Assembly: GCA_963770045.1 (NCBI GenBank)
Contig: CAVYOD010000014.1
Location: forward strand, 124,001-188,000
Length of the DNA: 64,000 bases
Source: CAVYOD01 sp963770045
GTDB lineage: Bacteria > Acidobacteriota > Aminicenantia > Aminicenantales > CAVYOD01
Direction of reading: 5' to 3'
Each line of letters starts with the position of its first letter. Position 1 is the first letter of the stretch. The position numbers and the translations under genes were made by a program. The notes beneath the pieces are model-generated. The model was not told where the DNA came from. It saw only the letters and a list, made by a program, of their open reading frames with translations, and did no database searches. This document shows, piece by piece, positions 9,369 to 19,070 of this stretch.

Positions 9369-10682
9369 CTAGGCTGGAAGCTGCCAAGGTTTCCGGTAGG
9401 CGCGGCTGAGCAGGCGTTCGGCTTCAGGGTCATTGTCGATCGTTTCGGTGGACGGGTCCCAGCGGATCTTTCGCCCGACTTCCATGGCGATGACGCCGAG
9501 GTGCCCGACGCTGGCGGAGCGGTGAGCGACTTCGCAGGGTGCGATCGTCAGGGCGCGACTCTTGACGCAGTCCAGGAAATTCTGATAGTGGTCCCGGCTC
9601 TTATAAAGCCGGACCTCGTTCGGCCCGATCGTTTCATCTTTGAGGCGGGCCGGTTCCGTTTCGAATTCGCCGCGGTCGACCCAGATCCAACCGTGTTCGC
9701 CGATCCACTTTGTGCCGCTCCAGATCTCCTCGTATCCGCCGGCGATGTCCATGGGCGTGCCATCGGCATATTTGGCCGTAAGATAGTAGCGGGTTGGACT
9801 GTTATAAATCCCTGTCCTCGGGAACTCGCCGCGGCCCTCGATCTCGACCGGCCCCGAATAGTCAAACCCAAGCCCCCAATGGGCGATGTCCACGTGGTGG
9901 CCGACCCAGTCCATGAGCTGGCCGCCTCCGAAATCGGTGTTCCACCGCCAATTCATGTGGACTCTCGCCTTGCAATACGGCCACCAGGGGGAAGGCCCGA
10001 CCCAGAATTCATAATCGAGATTCGGAGGCGGGGAAACGAGAGCCTCCTGGCCGAAAGTGCCGGCAAAGTCATAGTGACCGGAAGGAAGTCCGACCTCGAC
10101 CTTGAGGATTTTCCCGATGCGGCCGTTGCGAACGAGTTCGCAGGCACGGTGGAAGTTGTCGACCGAGCGCTGCCAGGAGCCGGTCTGCCAGACGCGGCCG
10201 TAGCGCTTCATCGCCTCGCACAGGGCCCGTCCTTCGCGCAAGCTGTGGGTGAGAGGCTTCTCGCCGTAGATATCAAACCCGGCCCGGGCGCAGGCTATCG
10301 AGACAACGGCGTGCCAGTGGTCGGGGACGGCGATCGACACCGCGTCGAGATCACGGCGCTGGCAGAGCTCCCGGAAATCATGGTAGGTGGCGCAGTCCTT
10401 GGTGCCGTACCACTTGTTGACCGTGTCCCGAGCCTCGAGCAGGGGCGCCTTGTCGAGATCACAGACCGCGACCCACTGGACCTCCTCTTTGCCCAGAAAA
10501 CTCTGCATGTTGGGAACGCCCATCATCCCGAACCCGATCCCGGCCATGACAATCCGGTCAGAGGGCGCCGGGCGGCCTGATTTCCCCAGGGCGGAGGCGG
10601 GAACGATGGCCGGAAAACCCACTGCTCCGGCCGCAGCCAGAGGAATCATCTTCAGGAATTCTCTTCGTCTGATTTTTTTCAA
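9369..10682 (-). CDS. Tat-exported Gfo/Idh/MocA oxidoreductase
   Basis: A complete 437-residue protein starting MKKIRRREFLKMIPLAAAG, a Tat signal (RRREFLK). Mature part: RIVMAGIGFGMMGVPN dinucleotide fold, VAVPDHWHAVVS type loop (IAVPDHWHAV), YGEKPLTHS with the catalytic Lys, and a long C-domain with WVGHHVDIAHWG. The C-terminal NDPEAERLLSRAYRKPW is typical of the secreted family members found in Planctomycetes, Bacteroidetes and Acidobacteria. Exported members carry tightly bound NADP and act on sugars or glycosides in the periplasm. First gene of the right-hand sugar operon. Confidence 0.88.
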   Translation of the reverse strand: MKKIRRREFLKMIPLAAAGAVGFPAIVPASALGKSGRPAPSDRIVMAGIGFGMMGVPNMQSFLGKEEVQWVAVCDLDKAPLLEARDTVNKWYGTKDCATYHDFRELCQRRDLDAVSIAVPDHWHAVVSIACARAGFDIYGEKPLTHSLREGRALCEAMKRYGRVWQTGSWQRSVDNFHRACELVRNGRIGKILKVEVGLPSGHYDFAGTFGQEALVSPPPNLDYEFWVGPSPWWPYCKARVHMNWRWNTDFGGGQLMDWVGHHVDIAHWGLGFDYSGPVEIEGRGEFPRTGIYNSPTRYYLTAKYADGTPMDIAGGYEEIWSGTKWIGEHGWIWVDRGEFETEPARLKDETIGPNEVRLYKSRDHYQNFLDCVKSRALTIAPCEVAHRSASVGHLGVIAMEVGRKIRWDPSTETIDNDPEAERLLSRAYRKPWQLPA

Positions 10683-10801
10683 AAGGCCCTCCTTCGTCGC
10701 TTAACTATTTGAAAGAGGCGGTGTCATCATCTTAGCTAAGAGAGTGCCCTTTATCAAGTCGGCGAGGGCCAATTGCCCGTACCCCGTCGCCGTGCTGGAC
10801 A

Positions 10802-10910
10802 GGGACGTTCCCCAAGGGGACACCCTTTAAGCTGCAGGAGAGTACGCGGTGAGTTTGAGGAGTCATGGCACATTTTGATAACTAAAGGGTGTCCCCTTGG
10901 GGAACGTCCC
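10802..10910. mobile_element. REP/IS200-like palindromic element, 28-bp perfect inverted repeat
   Basis: Left arm 10802-10829 (begins GGGACGTTCCCCAAGGGGAC) and right arm 10883-10910 (ends CCCCTTGGGGAACGTCCC) are perfect reverse complements over 28 bp, separated by 53 nt with no ORF. Each arm itself contains a CCCCAAGGGG-type palindrome. The ends resemble those flanking IS200/REP-associated tyrosine transposase elements (family knowledge from memory); no transposase is present. A degenerate single arm recurs at 58737-58759. Confidence 0.6.
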
Positions 10911-10924
10911 TCAGTTTCCTTGAC

Positions 10925-10945
10925 GGCTCACAGCTCACTGCTTTT
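10925..10945. repeat. degenerate heptamer tandem repeat
   Basis: GGCTCAC, AGCTCAC, TGCTTTT in register with period 7, just upstream of the GWxTD gene. In the opposite strand this reads GTGAGCT/GTGAGCC, matching the family at 58618. Confidence 0.45.
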
Positions 10946-10962
10946 GTGTTAAAATAGCGGCG

Positions 10963-12932
10963 ATGATTAGACACTGCATCATCAAGGCTGGGAGCATTCT
11001 CTTCCTCCTTTTTCTGTCCTTGAGCTCTGGGGGCGCCGACAAGGCGAAAGCCGATCCCTGGAAGGCCTGGCTCGAAGAGGTCGGCCGATCATGACCAAGG
11101 CCGAGTTGTCCGTCTCCAAGAGCCTCCAGACCGAAGAGGACCGGCTGAATTTTCAGAAGCTCTTTTGGCGGGCCCGTGATCCGGATCCGACGACCCCGGC
11201 CAATGAATTCCAGGTGGAATACTATAAGCGGCGCCAGTACGCGGAGAAAAGTCTCGAGGGCGTGAACTCGGATCGCGGCCGGCTCTATATCCTGCTCGGA
11301 AAGCCCTTCGAAAAGTACGATTTTTCAGGCTCGGAAGTCGTCGTCGAATGTGAACTGTGGGTTTATCAGACCACCGGCCTGCCCGGGCTACCGCCGATGA
11401 TGGATTTCATCTTTTTCCGACGCGGTAACGTCGGGGACCTCAAGCTCTATTATCCGGGGATGAATTCACCTCTGGAAATCCTTTCTTCGAGCTATATGCC
11501 CCGCAGTGTCTCCAAGGCTCAAGCCCAGAAGATCATCAGCCAGAGTTTCCCGGAGCTGGGCCGGGCGACGCTTTCGATCATCCCGGACGAAGCGACTCCG
11601 GGCATGCCCTCGCTCGGGTCGGGGACGACCATCTCCCAGATTTTCACTCTTCCCGAACGGCAGGTGGACAGAAATTATCTCAAGAAGTTCAGTTCCGCCG
11701 AAGGGGTGGTCGAAGTCGCCGTCTCGACCAAGGAGATCGCGGGCAAGTCGGCGCTGGCCCTGAGCAGCGACCGGGGATTCCTGTTTCTGAATTACGCCGT
11801 ATTTCCCGACGTCATCCACACCGTCAAATCCGGCCCCAATCCGGAGCGGGCCCAGATCAGCCTCAATTTGAGGATAGAAGACCTTAAGGGCAACACTATC
11901 CACCAGCAGGAGCGGCCGCTCGACCTCAAATTTGATGAGAAGCAGAAGAAGGTGATGCTCGAAGAGAAGAAGCTCGTCTTCAGGGACTTCGCTCCCATCA
12001 TCGAGGGAGATTTTAACGTCAACCTGACCTTCATCAATAAGACAACAGACGAATTTTTCGTCCAAAAAACGAGGTTGTCGATCCCGCCCGGAACTGTGCC
12101 GGTCATGGCGGGCTACAAGGTCAAGGAGGCCGGCTCGGACCATTTCCTTCCCTTCCGAAACGGGGCCTTCAAAGTCTCCCTTGATCCCCGTTCGCTCTTC
12201 ACCCCCGAGGATTCGATCGAAGGCGTCGTCGCGAGCCCGACGCGGCCGGACATTTCTCTCGTCTCCCGGGACGATCCAAAGTATATGATTTCGATTGATT
12301 CAATAGAAAAAATAGAGAATGGCTTCATCTTCCGCCGGCCGCTCGGTGATGTCCGGCCGGGGAACTACGACCTCCGGGTCCGAATCGAAGGCCGGGAGGT
12401 CTCGAGCCAGGTTGTCACCGTCCTTTCTTTCAAGGTCGAAAAGCCGCTTGACTTTGAGCGGTCCGAACCGGCCGCATCCTCGGTCAACTACGACTACATC
12501 ATCGCCCAGGAGTACCTCAACCAGGGGGATATTGATAAGGCCCTGGAGAATTTCCAGAAGCTTCCGCCGCAGTTCTGGAATGCGACGACCCTCCCGACGA
12601 TCGCCCGGGCCTACTATCTGAAAAAGGACTATGCCAAGACGATCGAACTCCTGGAGAAGGACTCTGTGGTCAAAACTTACACCGTCCTCCTGATGCTGGG
12701 CAATTCCTGTCTCGAGACCAAGGCCCTGCGCAAGGCCGCGGAATACTTCGAAGGGGTCCGTAAGTACGGCGACACGGCCGCGAACAACCGCACCCTCGGC
12801 GCCATCTACTACTCGCTCGGAGAACGCGACAAGGCCCAGACCTACTGGGAGAGGGCGAGCACTCTGGAGAAAAAGCCGGTTGAAAAAAAACCCGCCATCA
12901 TAAAGGAGTCATCTGATGAAAAACGCTATTAA
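10963..12932 (+). CDS. GWxTD domain-containing secreted protein (one frameshift)
   Basis: Real start is ATG 10963, giving a signal peptide with core SILFLLFLSLSSGGA. The frame hits a stop at 11092, but adding one C in GGCC near 11087 turns it into WLEEVGPIMTKAELSV, the family sequence, continuous with the long downstream ORF. Features: LFWRARDPDPTTPANEFQVEYYKR (the W-x-x-R-D-P-x-P-x-T-x-x-N-E motif of GWxTD proteins), RGRLYILLGKP, a beta-rich middle with Ig-like character, and a C-terminal TPR-like region from about residue 510. These proteins are common in Acidobacteria, Aminicenantes and Bacteroidetes; biochemical role unknown. Overlaps the next gene by 17 bp. Confidence 0.85.
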
Positions 12933-13840
12933 ACTTTTTGTCTTGGCATGCCTGGCAACTCTGATTTCTGTCCAGCCTCCCCTCCGGGCGGCGATCACCG
13001 GCGCCGTCGAAGGGGTCGTTAAGGATGCGACAACGGGCCAGGTCCTCGAGGGAGTCAAAGTCACGATCGTCTCGACCAAGACCGAAAGCATGCGCTACGA
13101 GGCTTTCACGGACAAGAAAGGACACTTCTATAGAGGAGGGCTCGTCACCGGACCCTACAAAGTCACCATGGAAAAGGAAGGATACCTTCCCCAGGAGGGC
13201 ACGATCCGGGTCAACATTGACCAGACGGCCCAGCTCAATGTCCCGCTGAGCCCGGCCCAGGGCGCGGCGCCGATGGTTCCCGCTACAGTCAAGAGTCTCA
13301 CGCGCGGGCAGCGACCTCCTGTCCGCGGGCAAATACGAAGAGGCGATCGCCAAATTCAGCGAGGTGATCGGCCTGGCGCCCACGAATCCGGTGGCCTATT
13401 TCTACCGGGCCGCCGCGTATGAGAAAATAGGCAACAACGACAAGGCTCTCGAAGATTACGGAAAAGCCATCGAGCTGAAGCCGGACTTTGCTCTCTGCTA
13501 TGCCCGCTCCGGCATCATCCTGGCCAAGAAGGGAGAGTTCGAAAAAGCGATCGGCTTTTATAAGAAGGCGGTCGAGCTCGGCGACAACGACCCCTCCACT
13601 CACTACAACTACGGCGTCTGTCTGGTCAATGTGGGCAAGAGCGAGGAGGCCAAGGCCGTCTTTGAAAAAGTCCTGACCCTGGATCCCAACTATTCCGACG
13701 CCTACTACCAGCTGGGCATCATCTCCGTCGGTGCCGGCGACAGCGCCAAGGCCAAGGAGTATCTCGAGAAATTCATCGCCCTGGATCCGGAAAACAAAAA
13801 CGTTGCCCTGGCCAAAGAAATCTTAAAAAGTTTGAACTAG
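12916..13840 (+). CDS. carboxypeptidase-regulatory-like plus TPR protein (one frameshift)
   Basis: Start ATG 12916 after AAAGGAG, overlapping the end of the GWxTD gene. Signal peptide MKNAIKLFVLACLATLISVQ. Residues ~30-110 form a carboxypeptidase-regulatory-like beta sandwich (GAVEGVVKDATTGQVLEGVK, then YKVTMEKEGYLPQEGTI). A one-base shift near 13295 restores SRAGSDLLSAGKYEEAIAKF and three to four TPR repeats (NPVAYFYRAAAYEKIGNNDK, then further 34-residue units) to the stop at 13840. The intact paralogue at 17835-18698 has the same architecture, which supports joining the two frames. Probable periplasmic scaffold; function unknown. Confidence 0.8.
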
Positions 13841-13850
13841 AACCCGTTCC

Positions 13851-13970
13851 CTATCTTGTCTATCTCGTCGCTCGGTTATCTCGTCAATAACAAAGCAATC
13901 GTTTAATTTCTTTTATCTTTTTATATTCTTGACGAGAGAGACGAGATGACGAGACGGACGAGAAAGACGA
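13851..13970. terminator. paired TCTCGTC / GACGAGA repeats between convergent genes
   Basis: After the TPR stop the plus strand has repeated TATCTCGTC units (13851-13886); 45 nt later it has repeated GACGAGA units (13931-13970) with spacing of 8-9 bp. The two tracts are complementary and could fold into a long imperfect hairpin. The position between two converging gene ends suggests a bidirectional terminator. The same repeat pair recurs at 46813-46975. Confidence 0.5.
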
Positions 13971-16403
13971 TTAGGTTTTTGTTTTTTTGAGCTTCGCTTC
14001 GAGCGCCTTGCCCTTCTCAACCTCGGCGGAGTATTCGGCCATGCGGCCGAGGCGATTATAGATGTCCGCCAGGACATAGTGACCCAGGGGAGCGGATTCC
14101 GCTTCCGGTTCAAGGTCCAACCCTTGTCGGGCCAGCTTGATCGCCTCGTCGTAGTTCTCATTCTGGTCCAGATAAGCTTTTGCCAGGAAGAGATATCCCC
14201 GGGCGAATTTCTTGTTGGAGTTGATCGTTTCCTTGAGCTCCGCGACCGCCTCCTGCTGCCGGCCCAGCTTGGTATAGACGAGAGCCAGGTTGAAGTGGGC
14301 CGGGTAGGCGGCGGGATGGATCTCGATCTCTTTTTTATATTCTTCGATCGCCTTCTGGAAATCCCCTTTCTCCTCATAGAGCAGTCCGAGATTGTAGTGA
14401 GCATCAGGTATGCGGGCGCGCATCTTCAGGGAGAGCGAGATCTCTTTCTCGGCCGGGTCCAGCATTTTCTTCTCCAGGTAGGCTGATCCCAGGAGATTGT
14501 GAGACATCGCGCTGTGCTCCGGGTCGATCGAGATCGCCTTCTCCAGGTTGGCAATGGCCTTATCGAATTCTTTGGTGTCGCAGTAGATCTCGCCGAGGTT
14601 GGCGAATGATTTGGGATCCCGAGGGTCGAGCTGCATGATGCGCATATATCCGGCGATGGCCTCATCATATTTTTTGAGCCTTTTGTAAGCCTGGGCCATG
14701 GTGAAGATCGCCGCCTCGTATTCCTCATCGACCTTGAGCGCTTCCTTGCATTCGGCGACGGCATCGTCCGGATGGTCGAGCTCGAGATAGATGTTCGCCC
14801 GGACCTGGCGGGCCTCCATGATCCCCGGGTCGTCGGCGATCACCTCGCCCAGGAGCTTCAGGGCATCATCATATTCTTTGTTCGCCGAGGCGCCTTCGGC
14901 CTGTTTGATTTTATTGTAGAGCATGATCTTGTCTTTGGGGTCGCCGAGAGTGCCGGACTTGGCCAGCTTTGAGGCTCGAGGTGAAACCTCCGATGTATCC
15001 CAGGGCCATCAGCTTTTCCCGGGCGTCGTTGTCCAGTTTTTGTGGTCCCTTCTGGTCGATGCCCTTGGCCGACATTTTTTCCTGAAGTGACTTGAGCTCT
15101 CGCTCGAGATCGCTTGGCGACGCTTGAGCTCGGAGTGAAGATATTGGTCTGTTCGCTGGGATCTTGGGCCAGGTCATAGAGCTCGGGCCGGGGAGCCTGG
15201 ATATATTTGTACTTGGTGCTGCGCAGGCTCTTGAGCTCGCTCCAGCCGTAGTGATAGCGGGGATAATAAGTTTCGCTGTAGGCAAGGCGCTCAGCGGCCG
15301 AGCTTCCGCCCGCGATCAGAGGGATGAAACTGTGTCCCTGGACCTGCTTCGGAGCCGGAATCCTGAGGAGCTCTAGCAGGCTGGGCATGATGTCCACGTT
15401 CTCGACCTGTTCCTCGATCGTCTTGCCCTGGATCCTGGATGACGGGATCCGGACGATGAGCGGGACCGACGGTGGTCGCGTCGTAGATAAAAAACCCGTG
15501 ATTGCTTTCGTGGTGCTCGCCCAGGCTCTCGCCGTGGTCTCCGACGATGACGATGAGGGTTTTATCCAGGACACCCTTTTTCTTCAATTCCTCCTCGACC
15601 CGGCCGACGAGAGTATCGACATAGGCGATTTCGCCGTCATAGAGTCCCCAGGGCCGGTTTCCGTACTTGGTCTTATAGGGTTCGGGAGGTTCGTAGGGCG
15701 AATGGGGATCGTAGAAGTGCAGCCAGCTGAAAAACTTTTTCTGGCTGTTGGTCTCGAACCAGTCAAAAAAGGCCTTGACCACTTCGCCGCCCTCGCGCTG
15801 GACGGAATCGAGGGAGATAGTCTTATATTTCGCGAAATCAAAATTGTCGTAGTAATAATCAAAGCCCTGGTTGAGGCCCCAGCGGGAATCCAGCACAAAG
15901 GCCCCGATAAAGGCGCTCGTCGCCCAGCCGGCTTGCTTGAGGACCGTGGCCAGAGTGATCTTATCGGGCTCGAGATAAAAGCCGCCGTTATCCCTGACGC
16001 TGTGATAAAGAGGATACGTGCCCGTAAATATTGAAGAATGCGACGGCAAGGTCAGGGGAGCCTGGGATGTGGCGTTCTTGAAAAGAAAACCTTCGGCGGC
16101 CAGATGGTCAATGTTGGGCGTTTCGACCCGCGGGTAACCGTAGCAGCCGATGTGGTCGGCCCGGGTCGTGTCGAGCGTAAAGAGGAGGATGTTCATGTCC
16201 CGCGCATCCAGGGGTCCGAGCAAGTTCTTGAGCTGGGCCGTCGAACGCCGACCCTTCAAAGGAAACCCGCCCGAAAGAACGAAATAGAGGATCAGCGCGA
16301 TTACTGCGACCGCAGTTAGGATGAAGGGCAGAACCGGCCTTTTCCGGCCGGCCTCAGACTTCCGGGGCGGTTTCTCATTCTTATTTGGCTTTTTAGCAGG
16401 CAT
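13971..16403 (-). CDS. alkaline-phosphatase-superfamily (sulfatase-like) domain fused to TPR (three frameshifts)
   Basis: About 811 codons from ATG 16403. N-terminus: basic stretch then one TM helix (VLPFILTAVAVIALILYFVL). Residues ~60-480 are a sulfatase-like domain: NILLFTLDTTRADHIGCYGY (metal Asp), APLTLPSHSSIFTGTYPLYH, VIVGDHGESLGEHHES, then YSETYYPRYHYGWSELKSLR and LYDLAQDPSEQTN. C-terminal part from 14924 is a run of about eight TPRs. Single-base shifts near 15470, 15130 and 14965 connect the pieces (the last joins LMALGYIGG to DPKDKIMLYNKIKQAEG). The nucleophile position is Thr (TLPSH) rather than the Cys/Ser of formylglycine sulfatases, so phosphatase/phosphotransferase activity or loss of activity is possible. 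Confidence 0.8.
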
Positions 16404-16435
16404 GGCCTTTCAAAATTCTTTCGTAGCGACGTTTT

Positions 16436-16464
16436 ATTCTAAGGGATGGAGAAACACCTGTCAA
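16436..16464 (-). promoter_or_regulatory. sigma70-type promoter for the sulfatase-like/TPR gene
   Basis: On the minus strand TTGACA (16459-16464), a 17-bp spacer and TAGAAT (16436-16441), with the coding start about 33 bp downstream. Matches 11 of 12 consensus bases; predicted only from sequence. Confidence 0.6.
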
Positions 16465-16491
16465 CCAAACCCGTCCTCTCGTCAAAGAAAA

Positions 16492-16519
16492 GTGAACTGT
16501 AAGCAGTGAGCACTGAGCA
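16492..16519. repeat. degenerate heptamer tandem repeat
   Basis: GTGAACT, GTAAGCA, GTGAGCA and CTGAGCA follow each other in perfect 7-bp register in the spacer upstream of the sulfatase-like gene promoter. Confidence 0.65.
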
Positions 16520-16638
16520 GCAAAGACCCTTTACTCCTCGCCATTCTTTTAGAAAGTCCTGCGGCCTTCTTAGATATCCAGCCTTCCCCACCCGGAACAT
16601 GGCAGGAAAGAGGGGAAGTCGCGTCTGACTCCTCAATC

Positions 16639-16834
16639 TAATGCAAACGCGATAAGCAACTTGACATGGTCAAGGTTGCGCCGGAGGCCACCCTTGGGAC
16701 CCCGTAGCGGAGGGGGACCCGTCGGCTTGTCCGACGGGGGAACCGACGGGACTGGTTCCTCGGGGTCCGGGGGCAAGGGTGGCCTCCGGCGCACCTTGAA
16801 CGGGGATGTCGCATTTGATATTGAGTTAGTATTA
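16639..16834. mobile_element. ~196-bp palindromic element, copy 1
   Basis: Begins TAATGCAAACGCGATAA and ends with a partial inverted copy (ATATTGAGTTAGTATTA, 12 of 17 matches to the left end). Inside are long arms CAAGGTTGCGCCGGAGG... (16671-16696) and ...CCTCCGGCGCACCTTG (16774-16798), a perfect CCCGTCGG/CCGACGGG hairpin, and a GGAACC/GGTTCC hairpin. A second copy in the same orientation lies at 44118-44316 with near identity over its left two thirds. The shape fits a miniature inverted-repeat element or a strongly structured RNA. The proline-rich ORFs across both copies are by-products. Confidence 0.65.
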
Positions 16835-16870
16835 GTGAACCCAGAACGGTCCGAGAAGGCTTCGGATTTA

Positions 16871-16899
16871 TTGATATTGCATCGGAATTCGATTAAAAT
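16871..16899 (+). promoter_or_regulatory. sigma70-type promoter for the M55 peptidase gene
   Basis: TTGATA (16871-16876), 17-bp spacer, TAAAAT (16894-16899), 28 bp before the ATG at 16928 and 36 bp after the palindromic element. Confidence 0.55.
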
Positions 16900-16927
16900 C
16901 GGTCGCAGCCAGGAAGTAGGAGATGTC

Positions 16928-17830
16928 ATGATGAGAAAAAGGATGGTCTTTTGCTTCATTCCGATTCTTCTGTTTGCCTTCTCATTTTTGAGTTTTTCCC
17001 AGACTCAGGCCCCGCAAACGGCCAAGAAATTGAAAGTCTTTATCTCCGTGGACATGGAAGGGATCAGCGGAGTCGTGGCCTGGGAGGATACGGGAGAGAA
17101 AGGCACGGACTATGGGCTTTTCCGCCGCTTGATGACCGAGGAAACCAATGCCGCTATTGAAGGGGCTCTCGAGGCCGGAGCGGCGGAGATCGTCGTCCGC
17201 GACGCCCACGGCAGCGCCCGCAACATCCTGCCCGACCTTCTCAACCCTGAGGCCAAACTCATCCGGGAATGGTCCGGAGGGCCGCTGGATATGATGGAGG
17301 GGATCGACAAGACTTTCGACGCCGCCATCATGATCGGCTATCATGCCCGGGCCGGGACGCCCGACGCCATCTTGAAGCACACGATCAGCGGAACGATTTT
17401 TGATTTGAAGCTCAACGGCAAGGCCGTTCCGGAAGCCGGGCTCAATGCCGCGATCGCCGCCTATTTTGGTGTGCCTGTTGTCCTGCTCGCCGGAGATCTG
17501 GCCGCGACCCAGCAGGCCAAGGAGCTCATGCCCGAGATCTCAACCGTGGCTGTCAAGGAAGGGATCGGCAAGGCGGGAAAGATGCTCCATCCGACCAAGT
17601 CTCACGCGCTCATCAAGGCCGCGACCATCGAAGCGCTCAAGAACCTGGGACGGTACAAACCCTATAAGCTCACTTCCCCCGTCACGATGGAGATTACCTT
17701 CACCCGGGAAGACCTCGTGGTCAAACCGGCTTTGTATCCGGGGGCGAAAAGGACGGGCGACCGGTCGGTCGCTTTTACCAGCAACGATTTTATGGAAGTC
17801 TTGAAATTCTATTTGGTCGCCGCGGGATAA
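16928..17830 (+). CDS. M55 family D-aminopeptidase (DppA-like), secreted
   Basis: Start chosen at ATG 16928 (MMRKRMVFCFIPILLFAFSF), after AGGAGA; the open frame extends further upstream only through the repeat element. A signal peptide precedes VFISVDMEGISGVVAWEDT, the M55 zinc motif with D-x-E, followed by RRLMTEETNAAIEGALEAGA, VRDAHGSARNI and IGYHARAGTPDAILKHT (zinc His and catalytic region). Family members release D-amino acids such as D-Ala from D-Ala-D-Ala peptides. Here it would work in the periplasm on peptidoglycan-derived peptides. It converges with the next gene with only 4 bp between stops. Confidence 0.9.
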   Translation: MMRKRMVFCFIPILLFAFSFLSFSQTQAPQTAKKLKVFISVDMEGISGVVAWEDTGEKGTDYGLFRRLMTEETNAAIEGALEAGAAEIVVRDAHGSARNILPDLLNPEAKLIREWSGGPLDMMEGIDKTFDAAIMIGYHARAGTPDAILKHTISGTIFDLKLNGKAVPEAGLNAAIAAYFGVPVVLLAGDLAATQQAKELMPEISTVAVKEGIGKAGKMLHPTKSHALIKAATIEALKNLGRYKPYKLTSPVTMEITFTREDLVVKPALYPGAKRTGDRSVAFTSNDFMEVLKFYLVAAG

Positions 17831-17834
17831 TCGC

Positions 17835-18698
17835 CTACTTTTTCTTGAGCTGTTCCAGGATGGTCTTCACCTGGGCGGCCTGGGGCGCGTTCGGTTCCTG
17901 CTGCAGAAAGAGCTCGAAATGCTTGATCGCGTCTTCCTTCAGGCCCTTTTTGTTGTAGGCATAGCCGAGCAGATAGTTCGTGTAAGAGTAGTCCGGCCGG
18001 TAGTTCTGGGACATCTTCAGTTTTTCCAGAGCCTCGTCGACCTTGTCGTTCTGAAGAAGGCTCTTGGACTGCTCGAAATAGATGTTGCCCAGGATCTCTT
18101 TGGCTTTGGGATCGTCCGGCTTTAATTCCAGCGCCTTCAGGATCGCTTTCTCCGCTTCCTCGTCCCGCATCTTCTGGAAGAGGAGAATCCCGTCGTTCAT
18201 ATAGGCTTCGACAAAATCCGGCTTCAACTCGATCGCCTTCTGGTATTCCAGAATAGCCTCGTCGACCTTGTTTTCTTTGAACAGCTCCCCGGCCTTCTTA
18301 AAAGCCGCGATCGCCTCATTCGACTTCTTTTGTTCCTCGCTCATCGCTTTGGCCAGGGTCACTTCGAGCCTCTGACCCGATGACTCTTTGAGGTCCACCT
18401 GACCCGTGTAGGGTACGAAGCCCTCTTTTTGAATCGTCACTTCGTATTTCCCTGGGAAGAGGCGCCGGAAAATGAATTCGCCCTTTTTGCTCGTTTTGAT
18501 GGAGGTCGTTCCTCCCATAGCCAAGTTCTTGATCAGGACCTCGGCGTTTTCGATGGGCTTCTTGTCGACATCCAGGACCTTGCCCTCGAGCCGGGCGGTT
18601 TCTTGTTCCTCCTGCTGCGCCCTGAGGACGCACGGCGCTATGAAAACGAGAAGTGTTAAAATGGCCGGTAGGAGGTTTGCTGCGCGATGATTTTTCAT
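17835..18698 (-). CDS. carboxypeptidase-regulatory-like plus TPR protein (intact paralogue)
   Basis: Start set at ATG 18698 (MKNHRAANLLPAILTLLVFI), a clear signal peptide with GAGAGAAG upstream. Residues ~35-115 form a carboxypeptidase-regulatory-like domain (ARLEGKVLDVDKKPIENAEV, then YEVTIQKEGFVPYTGQVDL). From about 125 to the end are TPR units (FKENKVDEAILEYQKAIELK, PDDPKAKEILGNIYFEQSK, DYSYTNYLLGYAYNKKGLKE). Same architecture as 12916-13840 but unbroken. Probably a periplasmic scaffold; no enzymatic motif. Confidence 0.82.
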   Translation of the reverse strand: MKNHRAANLLPAILTLLVFIAPCVLRAQQEEQETARLEGKVLDVDKKPIENAEVLIKNLAMGGTTSIKTSKKGEFIFRRLFPGKYEVTIQKEGFVPYTGQVDLKESSGQRLEVTLAKAMSEEQKKSNEAIAAFKKAGELFKENKVDEAILEYQKAIELKPDFVEAYMNDGILLFQKMRDEEAEKAILKALELKPDDPKAKEILGNIYFEQSKSLLQNDKVDEALEKLKMSQNYRPDYSYTNYLLGYAYNKKGLKEDAIKHFELFLQQEPNAPQAAQVKTILEQLKKK

Positions 18699-18854
18699 CT
18701 TCTTCTCTCCAATCGGAATAAAATGAGGAGCCAGTTTAGCATAGAAGGCAACCAATGGGAATAGTGTTTTTAGGCCCGATGGAGGCCGGATAAGAAATCC
18801 AATTATTTGGATAATAATTCAAATATGTGGAATAAAGCAGATTCAATATTTTGC

Positions 18855-18883
18855 TTGAATCTTGTAAGCCCCTGATATATAGA
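18855..18883 (+). promoter_or_regulatory. candidate promoter in the 370-bp AT-rich leader of the TonB receptor
   Basis: The region 18699-19070 holds no gene and is much more AT-rich than its surroundings. The best promoter-like pair is TTGAAT (18855-18860), 17 bp, TATAGA (18878-18883). Several other AT-rich hexamers make this a weak call. Confidence 0.3.
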
Positions 18884-19025
18884 TAGTTAATGATATATAA
18901 AGGATGGCATGGAAATTGCATATTTTTTATAGGATGTTTAGAGGTCTATTTATGCTTTCCACATAAAGGAGGTGAGACATAGAGATAAGTTCTTAAACAA
19001 CAAAACACAGGTTAAGGGAATTTTA

Positions 19026-19049
19026 GGCAAGACAAAAACAGGTCTTGCC
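19026..19049 (+). promoter_or_regulatory. hairpin in 5' leader of TonB receptor mRNA
   Basis: GGCAAGAC (19026-19033) and GTCTTGCC (19042-19049) form an 8-bp stem with an 8-nt A-rich loop ending ten bases before the AAGGAGG ribosome site (19059-19065). It could affect translation start or mRNA stability; no T-run, so not a terminator. Confidence 0.45.
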
Positions 19050-19070
19050 CAGGAACTAAGGAGGTAATTG

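Noticed and set aside
11086..11095. Programmed ribosomal frameshifting in the GWxTD gene and others
   Set aside because: Breaks occur in many unrelated genes without slippery heptamers or downstream pseudoknots; single-base errors explain them better.
16633..16959. Proline-rich ORF on the minus strand, with a near-identical ORF at 44073-44321
   Set aside because: The similarity follows from the shared DNA palindromic element; no ribosome site, and flanking residues unrelated.
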